This document shows, piece by piece, positions 29,822-42,900 of a DNA stretch of 64,000 bases. The DNA is from Dactylonectria macrodidyma (lineage: Eukaryota; Ascomycota; Sordariomycetes; Hypocreales; Nectriaceae). The translations under genes were made by a program, and so were the position numbers. Below the pieces are notes generated by a model. The model did not search any database, was not told the DNA's origin, and saw nothing but the letters and a program-made list of their open reading frames with translations. The stretch's first letter is position 1, and each line of letters opens with the position of its first letter. The DNA lies in contig JAGMUV010000014.1 of assembly GCA_020744425.1 (NCBI GenBank), positions 744,001 to 808,000 of the forward strand. Reading direction: 5' to 3'.

Positions 29822-32800
29822 CTAGAACTCTCCTGGCCCTTTCCCGAAGTACTCGCCCTCCGGAACTGTAAGCCATGGAACCGAGTTGCTATCATCGGTG
29901 TTAGACCCGACATTGTTGCCCCACCAGCTCAATGTGTATCCATTGTACGTGAGTGCGAAGAAGATGATGACGGTTGCAATAGCCGTGCCGGTATCCATGG
30001 CCGCCTGGAGGAGATCTTTGATACATGTTAATCACAGCTGATAGCGGAGGATAGTATAAACCTACAATTATAGCGCTTCCACCAGTCAAAGGCTCGCTTT
30101 CTGATTAGATAGTTGAAGAGAAATCCAACGATAAACCAGAGTGAATATTGAGCTATGATTTGTCAGTTTCTTTCGTCTCATCTCGAGGATAGTGATCCTA
30201 CTGGTGTTGGCTGGGGGAATGTTTCCAGCAGCGTTGAAGAAGATGGGCACATTAATGTATCGCACCCAGCTGTTGGGGAATCGCCGATAAATGAGATATA
30301 CCAAGACAGTAGTTACAGGCTGCACGACAGATCAGTATCCAATATTCAACAATGAAGAGACAAGGGAAAAAAAATACTAACCCCGATCACGAAGAAGTAC
30401 ATGAGTCCATTGTAAACCTGTCCGGACTGGAACATGCGCTGAGGCCCGATGGTTCCCCAAATCACAGAGGCGTTGTATACCACCTTTGAGCCAGCACACG
30501 TGAAGCGCTGAGTGTTTTCAGGATCGCAAAGGTTTTCGATATTTCCAATCATCCAGCGAAGCACTATCAATGTCAACACACTGGCACTGGCTGTAAACCA
30601 CAAAGTTGAATTGTACTTACCACCTGTTTGAACTGCGGTTGCTAGAATTGTCGAGTAAATCTGACCAAAAAAGAGGACCCGAGGAGGGATTTTCTGTGAC
30701 ATTAGTTAGATACGAGACGCGAAAAAAAAAACGATGCCCAACTTACCATGTATTGGCCAAGCTTCAGATCTTGCGCAAAGTCCATTCCGTGTTTGACTGA
30801 ATTGTAGCCGTAAAACTTCACATACATGTTGGCAATGGGCTTTCCTGGCCAAGCATACCCTGCGACGAGTTCCGTGATGATGTTGAGAAAAATCCGCTGA
30901 TTTGTAGTTCCCTCTAGGATACCTTCGGGAACAATAAGAAGGACACCAAATCCGAAACAGACGACGAGAAAAGCCCAGATCGGAAGGCCCGAGTCCCAAT
31001 AGCCCACCGTGAACATGCCTAGTCCGAGAACCACCAGGGTAAAGGCGAAGTACCACCAATCGGGGACTTCAGGATACGCGTTCATCAAGCGCTTGTGAAT
31101 ATCTTCACCTCCGTGTCTTGAGTTTTTGAACTTGGCCCAGATCTCTTTTCCATTGTACAAGTATGTGTGCACGATGATGGCCGTTACGGCTGCAAAGGAG
31201 AGGCCGTAGGTGAGCGAGTACGACATCGAAATGTACATGGGCGAGTACTCCTGGTATTTGCTTAGATCGAAGTCCAAGTTCTCATCAATAACCTTTGAGA
31301 CATTGTATTTGGTGCCTGTATTGTCATAGGTGCTCGACGAGAGAAGAGGAAGACTGCCAATGATGTTAGTAAGATAGACATTGAAAATATCTTGAAACAG
31401 GGTACTTACTAGGCGCTGAACCACACGTTGGAGTAATACAAAATGGGCGAGAGGAAAAGATAGAAGAAGACAACTACCGCAAACGCGTTGCAGGTGATGT
31501 AGAAGGGCGTGGTTAGCGGGGTTCCAGCATAGTTAATCTGTGTCCAGTCGATGCTCAGAGGCAAAAGGCCAAGACCAGAGTTCATCTAAAAAGGCTGTCA
31601 GTCATGCGCCGTGCGGTTCAAATTCTTCTTTCTCGACTTACTCCAAATATCGTGTTGACCTTCTGGTTGTGTGGCACAATCCAGGTGATGAACGCAAAGG
31701 TTCCCAAACTCGTCCAAAGATAATCGGGGAACCAGAAAAGAACAAAGGCGAATACCGAGAAGTAAATGAAGAAACGGTATCGAGTGAGGCTCCAGCCGTT
31801 TACAACGCTGCGCTCCTGAGGCTCGTGCAAAGCGCGGAAAAGCACCGTCGAAGCAAGAGTGGAGGGCCAGATCAGAGCTGCTGGATACACAAGCCATCTT
31901 CGCGCAAGGCCGGCAAGACCGAAACTTGGATAGAGGATTAATAGCCGAGAGATCAATTGGGGTATAGATAAGCTTACCCAAGCATTTGAGTCGTCAAGAG
32001 GTAAAGGAAACAGAACCCTGCGCCGTAATCCCTATTCCAGTAGACTGGGCTGATAATTGCCATCAAGGAACCTGTCGCGTAAGCGGCGGTGGTGCTGAGG
32101 TTCACGCACTACGGGTAGGTCAGCTCGAGTCCATAAGAGATAGTCCTGCGTGCAACTCACAATGACGATGAATGCGTGCTCCTTGATCGTAAACTTCCCA
32201 GGGTTCACATCAAACGTGAATTTACCAAGCGGGACTCTCCATCGAGGGAGTTTTTCCCAAGCCCGGCCAATCGGAAAGACAAGTAGCTGAGCCACAACAT
32301 ATCCGATACTTAGACTGGGCTAGATGAGAATAGTTAGACTTGATTCCGGCAAGCACTTAAGGAGAAGAATTTCGGGATTTGGAGAGGACTTGCATATCGT
32401 AGACTGAAGAATTCATTGGCACCAGCAAATACAATCACGAAAACTGTGGTGAGAATCCAGGCTCGCAACGCTAAAAACTAGTCAGTGGCTGAAATGTTTC
32501 GCAGGTCAATTGTCCTACTATTGCAGATAACACTAGGATCATCCGTGTTCGGCACACAAGCAGCCACTTCGGGGACTAGTTTCCACCGTGTCAGTCAACT
32601 TCTGATGGTAATGTCGATCCTAGATTGTGCTTACATGGGGACTCATCGCCTTCAACGTTCCATTTGAAAGCCTCGACAGGCGTCAACTCTTTTTTCTCGA
32701 TCTTCTGGACAAGCTTCTGTTGCTCGCTCAATTCCCTGTCCCCCTCAAAGGAGCCATCAGCTTCGATATCGTTGATCCTTGTGGGGCCGCTGCTATTCTC

Positions 32801-32866
32801 CTTGTTGTCCCTATCACTCTGTGATACTTGGTCAATTTCACTTGTCGAATGAATTTCAGAAGCCAT
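29822..32866 (-). CDS. OPT-family small oligopeptide transporter
   Basis: Proton-coupled plasma-membrane importer of small peptides (OPT family). Thirteen exons join in frame to 791 residues: 32866-32635, 32575-32519, 32470-32394, 32319-32161, 32108-31978, 31924-31642, 31585-31410, 31353-30747, 30693-30621, 30563-30382, 30319-30202, 30152-30066, 30015-29822. The acidic cytosolic N-terminus is followed by [124 protein letters not shown] and LSWWGNNVG near the end, all typical of the family, with many hydrophobic segments. Exon 3 ends at a GC donor (GCAAGT); other donors are GT. ATG 32866 was preferred to 32899 for its context (AAAAATGGC). Length matches fungal OPTs (about 750-850). Confidence 0.92.
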
Positions 32867-33953
32867 TTTTGCTAATGACAAGAAAGCAGTGTCATTCAAG
32901 ACAGAAACGACTCAAGGACAGTCAAGAAATACATTGCAGAGAAAGTACGGCCGAAGCTCCCTCGCAGCTCTATCTATTCCTTCCCAGCCCATGACGTGCG
33001 AGACAGAAGGAGTCCTCGCGATAGATAGGGAATATTGCGACATAACCAGGTTCGCTGAGAGAGTGGACTGCTATGCCAGCTCCTAACACGAATCTTTGCC
33101 AATGGTTCTTGTCAAGGCTAAACTGCAGCTGGAAGCTGAAGTTGGTTGCGATGCTCCACTACGGCAATTATTTGCCGTGTTGCGTAATCCCAACTGGCGT
33201 TGCATGTTGTTGGTTGCGAAAATCCACACCTCATGGGGCCAAGTGGTACCAGACGGGCCGAGCTTAGGTTTTCGTTAGACCAATCCTTGGGTCTAGCTTT
33301 GCAAGGATATTAGATAGTGGACGCAAAAATGATCAACAAGTGAAAAGGACAGCCCTCCAGATCGCTTCGAGATGGAATAACGAAGGAATCATTGGGTGGT
33401 CGGCCAACGAAAGTTGGTCCATACGCACTACGTAGTTAGCCGGGCGGACTTCAAAGAAGAAATCCTCAACAACCCCTGTCTAGGCTCGGCCAAGACCGAG
33501 AGATAGGTTCCCATTGATGACCGGCTTTCGGCCCGTATGCAGAGCATGCGGCGAGATGAAGGCTCAATGTCACACATGGGTCTGAGATCCGAGGCTCAAC
33601 GGCCGTGGGATGAATTGATTGCGATATAACCCCGTATTGATTGATCCAACCGTCTGTCTAATACCTTTTACGACCCTAGGATCCATTAATATAACTCTCC
33701 ATCGTCCGGGGATAAGACCAATCGCCAGATCCTAGCCCATGATCACACACTATCCATGTGTAAGCAAAGTATATAGCGGGGGACTGACCGATATCGGTTC
33801 AAATCCTCAACCATCAACATACAGCACGGTCCTTATTGAGCTTGAGTTTTGCGAGATTTGGCATTGGGCATTATTCTGTTTTTATTAATCTATCGATACT
33901 GGATCTAAGCAGCGCGAGCTTCTCTCAAATATTCTAATTATCCATGAAATCCA
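32867..33953. other. Intergenic region, no gene seen
   Basis: Upstream region of the OPT gene and 3' region of the membrane-protein gene. Frames do not exceed 75 codons and none has recognised motifs. GGTTCAAATCC at about 33796 resembles a tRNA B box but no cloverleaf can be drawn. Confidence 0.45.
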
Positions 33954-35468
33954 CTAAACGTCTTCCACAATCTGAATTTTCTGCTCCTCAACCCTTCTCC
34001 TCTGTTCAGCTCTCTTTCTGACCGACTTAGTATGGTACGCTCTTCTCCAGAATTTCTTATGTACGTTGTCCCTGATGCTTTCATCCTTGTATTCAAGGCC
34101 AACTGGGAAGAAAATTTGGAGCATTGACAGCCCAGCCGTCGGCACCCATTTTTCCAGCTCCATCAAGGCGCCATGGACTCCGATAGCATGGATCACATCC
34201 TCCGTTGTCTCCTTCTCAGCCATGAACAAACCGCGAAGCCTGGCCTTGATGCAGGGTACAGGTTTCTCTTCACTGATGGTTTTCTTGGCATCTTCTGGCT
34301 TCAGTGCATGCAACCAGGTCGGCACCCCCTCTTCCTTCGACATCGAAGTCAGCCACCTGGGCATAGGGGGTGCTTTGCGTAAGCGAGGATTGGCTTGGTT
34401 GAAATACTGTGGTCCCGGTTTCGTTGAAGCCCAAGATTCGAGGTCGGCAAGTCCTTGTAGGTCTTCTTCCAGATCGATCTTGGCATCAGCGTCATCCTTG
34501 TAGTGTTGGCGTCTCCCGATTATGGTAGGCGCGCGTTGGAATTTGGTAAGATGAAAATTGGAAGCCCCTGGTCTTCTGGAAAACCCAGCGGCAAGAATGT
34601 TCTGCAACATCCCAAGCCCTCCGATGCCTATCAGAAACCAGGTGTGTTCTTTGAGGCCAGATATGATGATCAAGAGGCAGATCCACAATATCGCAAGGAC
34701 AAGTGAAATCCACCGGGTTTCTGTCCGAGGGACTGGTGTGCGTGTTGCAAGTGTTTCCAAGTCCCAAGACCCTCGGGAGCCGATGAGGACCATGATATGG
34801 AGGTGGCCGTTGCCGCGGGTGAGACAAGTCACCTTGTCTCGCTCCAGCTTGCTCGGGACGGCCCACTTCTCCTCTGTCCACTGCGGCATGGCACAGGTAA
34901 CAGCAACAAGCGTCGTCCCAGACAGAGTGACCAACATAATGGTCCAATCACCATACAATACCCAAGGAATAATCACTATTGCAAGCTGTGTGACAAGGGT
35001 AGCCCACCCAAGCCACCACACTAGGTCACAGCGAGTCGTCGATATGGAATCGAGATGGAATATATCGATCCTTATAGACTCAGCTCGACCTCCTTCGTCT
35101 TTCCCTCGCGGATCGACATTATGTCTAATCTCGTGGTCACGCAGTAGCCGACCTAGCACCCACGAACGGTTGTCTCTCACAAAACCGTTGGAACAATTCA
35201 CAAGTACTGAAGGACAATCACTCGTCGGCATGAGTCGCATATTCCCAACGGCGGCGAGAAGGTTTGAGAAGGCGTATGTTGCCCATCCGAACGAGAAGGC
35301 GACGGGGGCAATCGAAAGGTGCGTTTTTGTTCCAGGCAGGCGCACTTGATGCCCAACGAGCTGGGCTATGGCTTTCTGCACAATGTCGCCACCAATGAGG
35401 AGCAAAATGCTGAGGATATCCCCTGGGTTGGCCCATTGGCTTCGAAGGGATGCCGCTGAAGAGCTCAT
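33954..35468 (-). CDS. Hypothetical multi-pass membrane protein
   Basis: Single-exon 504-residue protein of a type common in filamentous fungi but without known function to me. It begins SLRSQWANPGDILSILLLIG with following hydrophobic segments: DILSILLLIGGDIVQKAIA, APVAFSFGWATYAFSNLLA, TLVTQLAIVIIPWVLYG, DWTIMLVTLSGTTLVAVTC, WISLVLAILWICLLIIISGL and TWFLIGIGGLGMLQNILAAG, about six in all, in the first 330 residues. A long polar C-terminus ends in a very basic Arg/Lys-rich coil (KSVRKRAEQRRRVEEQK). ATG 35468 is preferred to 35561 because the upstream 31 residues are low-quality sequence and the conserved-looking part starts at MSSSAASLRSQW. Confidence 0.75.
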   Translation of the reverse strand: MSSSAASLRSQWANPGDILSILLLIGGDIVQKAIAQLVGHQVRLPGTKTHLSIAPVAFSFGWATYAFSNLLAAVGNMRLMPTSDCPSVLVNCSNGFVRDNRSWVLGRLLRDHEIRHNVDPRGKDEGGRAESIRIDIFHLDSISTTRCDLVWWLGWATLVTQLAIVIIPWVLYGDWTIMLVTLSGTTLVAVTCAMPQWTEEKWAVPSKLERDKVTCLTRGNGHLHIMVLIGSRGSWDLETLATRTPVPRTETRWISLVLAILWICLLIIISGLKEHTWFLIGIGGLGMLQNILAAGFSRRPGASNFHLTKFQRAPTIIGRRQHYKDDADAKIDLEEDLQGLADLESWASTKPGPQYFNQANPRLRKAPPMPRWLTSMSKEEGVPTWLHALKPEDAKKTISEEKPVPCIKARLRGLFMAEKETTEDVIHAIGVHGALMELEKWVPTAGLSMLQIFFPVGLEYKDESIRDNVHKKFWRRAYHTKSVRKRAEQRRRVEEQKIQIVEDV

Positions 35469-36936
35469 AGTATCAAGTGCTGAAGCAAGGATAGAATGAA
35501 AGAAAAAGGGAAGGGAAGCAGAAGGAAAGCGTGCACAAGGACTTTGACTGGGCATCTGCAAAGTGAAGGAAGCTGAATATCTCCTGATAATTGATTCTCT
35601 TATTATATCGCCAATTCTCAGTCTGATTTCATTAGGCGGACTATCTGCGGACAGTGAATATTTGCCTCACTCCATGAGTTTCAACGCGCAAAATGGGTCA
35701 AAACTAAGAGGTCGTCGTAATTTTGCCCCATACAAACCCCCAAACTCCGCCACATTTTCGCAACCTACAGTGGGTTGTAGGACTACACCTGGACTCCAAA
35801 CGGAAGTCTCCGTAAGCTGATTTCAAGGCAAAATGGGGGCAACCAAAAAATGAACTACCATTTACCAAGTTCGAAATTTGAGTTCTCGAGGCATCTCCGA
35901 TAGAAGACATTCAGATAAAGCATGTGGACGTGGAGCATTAGCAAATCAAGGCACGAAAAGAGGGCGGTTGTTTGCATGGACCAACAAATATACGTCATCT
36001 TTCAACACGATAACTTAGGCAATTCTCAGGGTGCCGAATTTGTACGTGAATCCCGAACAGCGCACGTTGCTGCCTTGAAGTCGCAGCTGCCTGTCTGTTT
36101 GAGACAGGCGAGCCTTGTGACTCACTTTGGTTCGCCTTGAAGTTTGCCTCACTTTCAAAGTGCAAACCTAGGATGAAAATACAATGCGGACTACAAGACG
36201 TAGCGGGAACAACTTGGTGGTTGGGCATAGCCACAGCTACCCCTGCGGTCCAATGAACCTCCTCTTGGCCAGCCATGCATGCATATAAGGCAACTGTCAC
36301 AATCACAATGACGTACCGCTAAATACATTTTCAGTGGCTTTGGCTTTGGTTTTAGGCAGAAGGTTTGGGCTCATCAAAATAAAAACCCTCGCTGTCCCAT
36401 CGCATCGATCATTCTTCCATCTCCCAAGTCCTCCAGGTACGCATTCATCCATCCACAGCCTACCCTTCACTTGTGAATTCAGTTTCACTCGCATCAGGTT
36501 CAGGGCTATTTCTGGATGCTGACGCCGGAGAGATCGGCGGTTCGCTCAGAGAGCAGCCTCGCGCTCGGCCAATCGACTCTATAACTAGTCATGCAAGGGG
36601 GTATGGACTGCATATCAGGTGCTGACCGGCTCAATGTGCAACAATGAAATTTGAGCGGCATTTATTAAGGAGAGTGAATTTGCGAGGTGTGACCTTGTGC
36701 GACAACAGCCAGATTTCCTAAGAATAAAACGCGGGCTTGCTCCGCCACGTCGCATTTTCTTTCATTGTGTCCAGACTCTCCGTATTCACAGCCCATTGCA
36801 GTCCCTGGACAGTCGACGATTCGTCTTGAATCTTCCCTTTCCTACTTGTAACTTGTCTTTCCTTCTTGTATATTTGGCGCTTGATCCATTTCTCGCCTTT
36901 TATGACACGCTTGTTCCAATTGCATTGCATCAGACT
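35469..36936. other. Divergent intergenic region and NLR promoter/leader
   Basis: Promoter space for the membrane-protein gene (minus) and the large NLR-like gene (plus). Only short frames occur. The last 200 nt is pyrimidine-rich and leads into ATG 36937. A perfect short hairpin lies at 36089-36109. Confidence 0.5.
36089..36109. repeat. Short perfect hairpin
   Basis: Arms GCCTGTCT (36089-36096) and AGACAGGC (36102-36109) surround a five-base loop. It is a strong small stem, but lies about 830 nt upstream of the NLR start and has no T-run that would suggest a terminator. Function unknown. Confidence 0.45.
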
Positions 36937-39900
36937 ATGTACGGCATGGAACGAAACACTGCTCAGTTGCTTCCTGTAGTTGGGGACGTCTACGAGTTGA
37001 GCAATGGTACGTGGCTAGATATGATCAGATTCTCGATACTAGAACCCACTCTCTAACCGTATGTTTAGCGCTAGATCAACTGTTCGCATCGCTCTTGACC
37101 CACCTGGCAGAGACAGATGTCTTCGGTCAATCGGGGGCTCCCAGCGTCTTCGTTGTCTACGCGCACGACAATGAGAAAGAAGGCGCCTCCAATTCCTGGT
37201 GTGTCCGGCTTCTCATCGAGTGGCTGGGAGCTATCCGATCTCGAACCGTCTCAGACAAAGCACCGCTACCTCTGTGGGCATCGCGTGCCGGAGGCTCAGG
37301 TTCCATCAGGAACATCCTCTCCAATCAATTTTGCTTACTTCCCGCAAGCGAAGCTCCCAGCGATGTTGGTGTCATTCACCGCGTTGATAAAGTGGTAGTA
37401 TGCGGCTCCGAAGTGTTGAAGCGATACTACGAGAATGACTTCACTACATCGTATATCGATGCCATCGTCAAAAGCTATCTCCAGGGACAAAAGGATTCCG
37501 CAGATTCCCAAATCCTAGAAGACGGAATTAGGAACATCGTAGAGGATCAGTGCCAACATGATGCATTTCATCACGTCCTCACCGAGCTCGCCTTTCTCAA
37601 ACTAAGAAGTTTTCAGAACAAAGATAACCATGGCATCATTCCCGTTACACTGAATGGTGATCTCATGTCCTGGCTACCATTCCGCGATAATTGCGACTTG
37701 GTCTTCAAGGCCAAGTCATTGAAGAAGACGGACTTGCATCAGCTCTTCTTCAATGTGCTGGGACAAATTTACATTGGAGAACACACATTGATCAACAAAT
37801 GCAAAGCTTGCTACGACCAGACCCGGAAGCGATTTCTTGACGAACCTGCGCTATCAGAGGCAAGATGTCAGCAAATCATAGACCAAGAGGTTTCGAAGAC
37901 ACAGAAGCTTCTCCGAGACCTCGAAAGTGCTGCTTTTCGGAGTCAGAGGCACGACAGAGATCAGGTTGCCAGTAATCAGCTTCATCGCAGCACAGACCAA
38001 AAGCTCCGGGACATGCGAACCAAGTTCGAACAACTCTTTGGCGAAACTTCAGCAATTAGGACCAAACTAGAGGGAGACAAATTTAAGGATGTCATCGACT
38101 GGCTGTCAACTTGCCCATTTCGACTTCATCATAAATCAGTGTCAAGTGGCCTAATGTTAGGATCTAGTCGATGGGTCACAAGCCATTCCACATATCGGGA
38201 ATGGTTCACGTCGGTTGCATCATCCATCATTCTCATTCGCGGTGTCAGAGGATGTGGGAAGTCATCCATGTTCTCGGTCATAGTTGACCAGCTTCTATCT
38301 TACAACAAGAATGAAGACGGACCGGTCTGCGCCTATTACTACTGTGCCGACACGCCATCGGAGCCTGATCGTGTGTCTCCTGACGCGATACTAAGAAGCA
38401 TACTCAGGCAGCTAGCTATTGATGAAGAGAAGAACACGATTGAGCCAAGGGTCCTGTCAGAGTATGATGGCCTGACTGATTCACCGAGAACCAGACCCAA
38501 CTTGGCCAGACTTGGGAGGGACGACTGCATCAAGCTCATCCTGGAGCTCACCACTGATCGCACAACATACATATCACTCGATGCTGTTGATGAATTGTGG
38601 GAAGAGGGTCGTGCTGAACTGATTGAAGCTCTTCAACGCATTGTGAATGAGTCAACAGGACTTGTCAGAGTCCTCATCACTAGTCGCAACGATGCTCAAA
38701 TTGAGGGCCTGCTGCAATCTGCGATCGAACTCAGAGTCTCTCCATCAGAAAATCGATGCGACATCGAAAACTTCATTAAGGCACAACTGACAGCAGTTGT
38801 ACGTAGCCGGCGACTCCTCAATGGCCATGCGTCAGCCGACTTACTAAAGAGGATCCACAACTCGTTGATAACCGGAGCGCAAGAAATGTAAGTGTTCTAG
38901 CCTTCATTTAACTGCATCGCAATGAATCGCTGACTACGTTGCACAACAGGTTCTTGTGGGTTCAGCTACAGATCGAAGCTTTGTGTCGCAAGAAGACGGA
39001 GAACGACATTGCCGCTGCCCTTGACGCTGGGCTTACTGGAAACCTCGACGAGATCTACGACAGGACCTACCAGTCATTTTCTGCACTGGACTACACTGCA
39101 AAACTTGTTGTTCAAGGGGTTTTTTCCTGGATTCTGTACGGAAAAAGCCCCCTTACAGTCGATACCCTACGCTGCGCGCTGGTGCTGAATCCAGATCTTG
39201 CGAGTCGGTCACGTGAAGTGATACTCCCGGATCTATTAGATGTCTGCCATAATTTAGTCGTCCTAGATTCAGCAGTGGACACGCTTCGTCTCTGTCATCC
39301 ATCTGCCCGCGATTACATGCGACGGCGAGAGTTGTTCTCCGAAGTCACTGGAAATCGGATCCTGGCTGCAACATGCCTTCAACAATGCTCCCGAGGCTTG
39401 GATGGCGAACCAGGCAAATTTCTCAGCACTGGGCCCATACAAGACTTTCCTCTTTACGCCGGGTTATACTGGCCAGAGCACTTGCAGGCGGCAGAAGTGC
39501 CTATTTCGGACACAAACTCGGCATTTCAGTCATTGGCCAAGTTTGTTTTCGTTGAAGACGAATCGTGTCTAGACATAGCTTTCATCGAGTGGCTTGAATG
39601 GGTCAAGCGAGCCTCAAACGGGCTTCCCCCGTACCATGCCCTCAGAAAGACGCACGAGTGTCTCACTTCCCCCAGTGGGCCATCGCCCTTGTTCACTGCT
39701 TGTGTTTTCGGCTTGGACAGCCTTTTGCACTTGACTCTCTCTCGAATGGATGATGTCAACATGGAGCAACGGAGTGACACAGGTCATACTCCACTCTACC
39801 TGGCATGTACCTTTGGACAAAGCTCCGTTGTACCGCAACTGATTAAGTGCGGCGCCGACACCAACGTCACCTGTGGTAGCTATGGCAATCCATTACAGGC

Positions 39901-42900
39901 TTCTTGTTTCCGAGGACACATTGATATTGTCAAGACACTCTTGGAGCATGGTGTTTCACCCCGTGTTTCTGCGGCTTTCAAAAATGCTCTACATGCGGCT
40001 TGCGAGGGATCTCGAGCTGATGTAGCAGATTTCCTTATCAAAAACAGTTCGGTGATTCAGGATGGAGGAGACTACGACGACGCACTCCAAATCACTGCTG
40101 AGTCAGGCTTCCAAGATGCCGTTGAATATTTGATGAAACCCAGCGTAGCCAGGAAATATGGTCGGGACAGTGAGAAAAAGGATCATGCACAAGAAGCCAT
40201 CATCGGCACAATCAAGAAGGGCCAAGTGGCCATTCTACGATCCTTCCTACGGTCCAATCCAAGAATGATAGGGAATCTTCCAAAGGATGCCATGGCAATT
40301 GCAGCCCTACGTGGACATGCCGAAATGATTGACCTCCTCGGCAACCTTGGCATGGATGTCGAGGCAGAAGGGAAATTTGGGTCAGCCTTGAGAAGTGCAA
40401 GTCTTCAAGGAGATGAGCGTGTGGTTCGCAAGCTCCTGGATATGGGTGCTGACGCCAAAGCCATCGGAACACGAGGCGATTGCCTTCAAGCCGCAGCTAG
40501 CAAGGGCCACGTCGAGATCATGAAACTGCTCATTTCCAAAGGAGCTGAGGTCAACCAGCAAGGGAAGCCTTGTGGCACTTGCATTCAGGCGGCAGCCTAC
40601 CGTGGCCGCAAGGAAGCTGTCATTTTTCTCATCGAAGAGGGTGCTGAGATATACCGCAAAGGCAAATTTGAAGATGCGCTTCACGCAGCAGTACATGGCG
40701 GCCACCAAGAGATCGCATCGTTTCTGCAAGAGAACCACCCGCCTCCTGTTGGGCGAGCGTTGCCGCAGAATGCGCGCCGCGGCGACCGCAAGAGCACCTC
40801 GTACTCCAAAGGGCAGATCTCGGATCCGATGGATGATTTTCGCGGTGAAACGAGTAGCCCTCAGCCAGAGAACACAGATGACGAAGATTATAGCGTGCCC
40901 GAGGATCCCGTTCAACCAGCTTCCAACCATCTCAATCCAACTGAGTATGGACTACTGTTCGCGGTCACGATTGAAAACATTCCAACTATCCGCCAGAAGC
41001 TACAGGCCTCGTATATGGACGAGGGTAAAGTCACAAAAGCTCTTATAACCGCCGCAGGGAAAGGGAAACATGAGGCTCTCAAACTACTTTTGGAAGTCGG
41101 GCTGAGACACATAACAGACCCTCGGCGGTCAAGCGAAGACGCCTTGATTGCTGCTATCAAGAACCAACAGGCGGGATGTTACCGAATGCTGTTAAAGTCG
41201 CTGAATCACACACTCTCTCTACCCGGATGGGCTTTTGCCCTCAAAGCGGCAGCAATGACTGGTGATCTCGACATTACGGCCCAGGTTCTTACCTTCAAGG
41301 CCATTGAGCTCTGCCCCTTTCACCTAAGCAAAATGGAAGGAAAACAAGCTGGCCCGATTCCTTGGTCTAACGACGAGGGAAAAACGGAGAGAGCCAATAC
41401 AAGCCCCGTGGCCGCCTGCAAGGACGCAATTGAGACTGCCTATGCCTCTGGCCACCACGGACTAGCAAGCTTGGTTTGGAACTGGGCTCTGCAAAGAGGA
41501 CCTCACAACCTGGGGGCTGATACTGAGGAATGGGGCAATTTGTCTTCTGCCGCAGCACGATTCGGCGATGCTTGGACACTCGAAGCTTGCCTTGCACTTG
41601 AAGAACAATGTCATGGCTTCAACGGAAAACCACATGCGTCGAAATTGGACTTACTACTAGAGGCAGTGCGAGGCCAGAATGCCCGTACCTTCAAACGGCT
41701 TTTGGAATGGGTTGAACAAGACAAACACGACAGCACTGAACTCATTCCCTCGTTCATGGAAGCTTGTCGGCTTGGATTTAATGAGGGAGCACTGCCATTG
41801 TCAAGCTGGCAGAACCGAGTTATCCTCCAGGTCAGCGACATCGAAAAGGCACTACTCATTGCTGCGAAGGTTGGAAACCCCAGAGTCATCCAACACCTCC
41901 TTGACGAGACCAATATCCGAGATCATGATGACTTTACTACCATCATCACTCGTGCGCTAGTCACAGCATGCGAGTTGGGCCATGAGAGCGTGGTGGAAAT
42001 GTGTCTCGAAAAGGGTGCTGACCCTAAGTTGGCCGTTCTCAAAGATGAGAGTCTCCAGAGCCAGTTCTCGCCTCCCACTGTGCGATGTAAGTCCCAATTG
42101 CGTTCAAGTTTCGCGGCTTCTCGAGTCATGCGACACGCTCGCATGCACTCTCGCATGCACTCTCGCATGCCCTCCGAGAGCATTGTCCAAACGATAGACG
42201 CATTACAGGCGAGTCTCGGTCCATTCGCTCGCATACGTGCCAGCGAAGGAACTCTGAAGTTTGACACACTAGCTTCGTCAAAAAGAGTGGACGAAGAACG
42301 GCAGCTCTCAATCGTGCGTCTTATTCTCGCCCACGGCGCCAATTTAGGTGATCCTAGCAACGAACGCAACCACCCACTACGAATGGCAGTCCGGTGGGGG
42401 ACTACCCAGGTTGTTCAGATTTTGCTCGAGAACGGTGCCGCTGACGGCTTCGGTCCGGAAGGCCTTCGATCTCTATGCCTGTTGGCAGCTAAACGGAGAG
42501 CTTCAATCTCTTTTCGCATAATATTACAACTTCTCAATCATGGAGCATCCATACCGACAGCCAGTGATGGTTCCCTAGCCCCCGCTATCCTAGAGGCCGT
42601 CGAAAGATCCACAGACTCGATACAGTACCCAAACAGAGACCGTGGCATGTTCACATCGGATAAAGCTGCTCGTGACCTCATGAATGATGGTCTGCGCGAG
42701 CTTATCCAGGTCATATTCCACAGGCTACCCTCTCAAACAGCCTATGTTCGCGTATTTGGAAACATACTTCACGTGGCAGCGGTCGCTGGTGATTTTGCGA
42801 CCGTGGGGCTCCTCATCAAGCACAACGTCAATGTGAACCACATCATGTTTTCTGACCACTCGCCTCTTGGTGCTGCTGCTGAGTTCGGTCAGGTGCAGAT

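Noticed and set aside
33780..33815. Possible tRNA: GGTTCAAATCC resembles a B box
   Set aside because: The flanking bases do not pair as a T stem, and no matching A box or acceptor stem is present.
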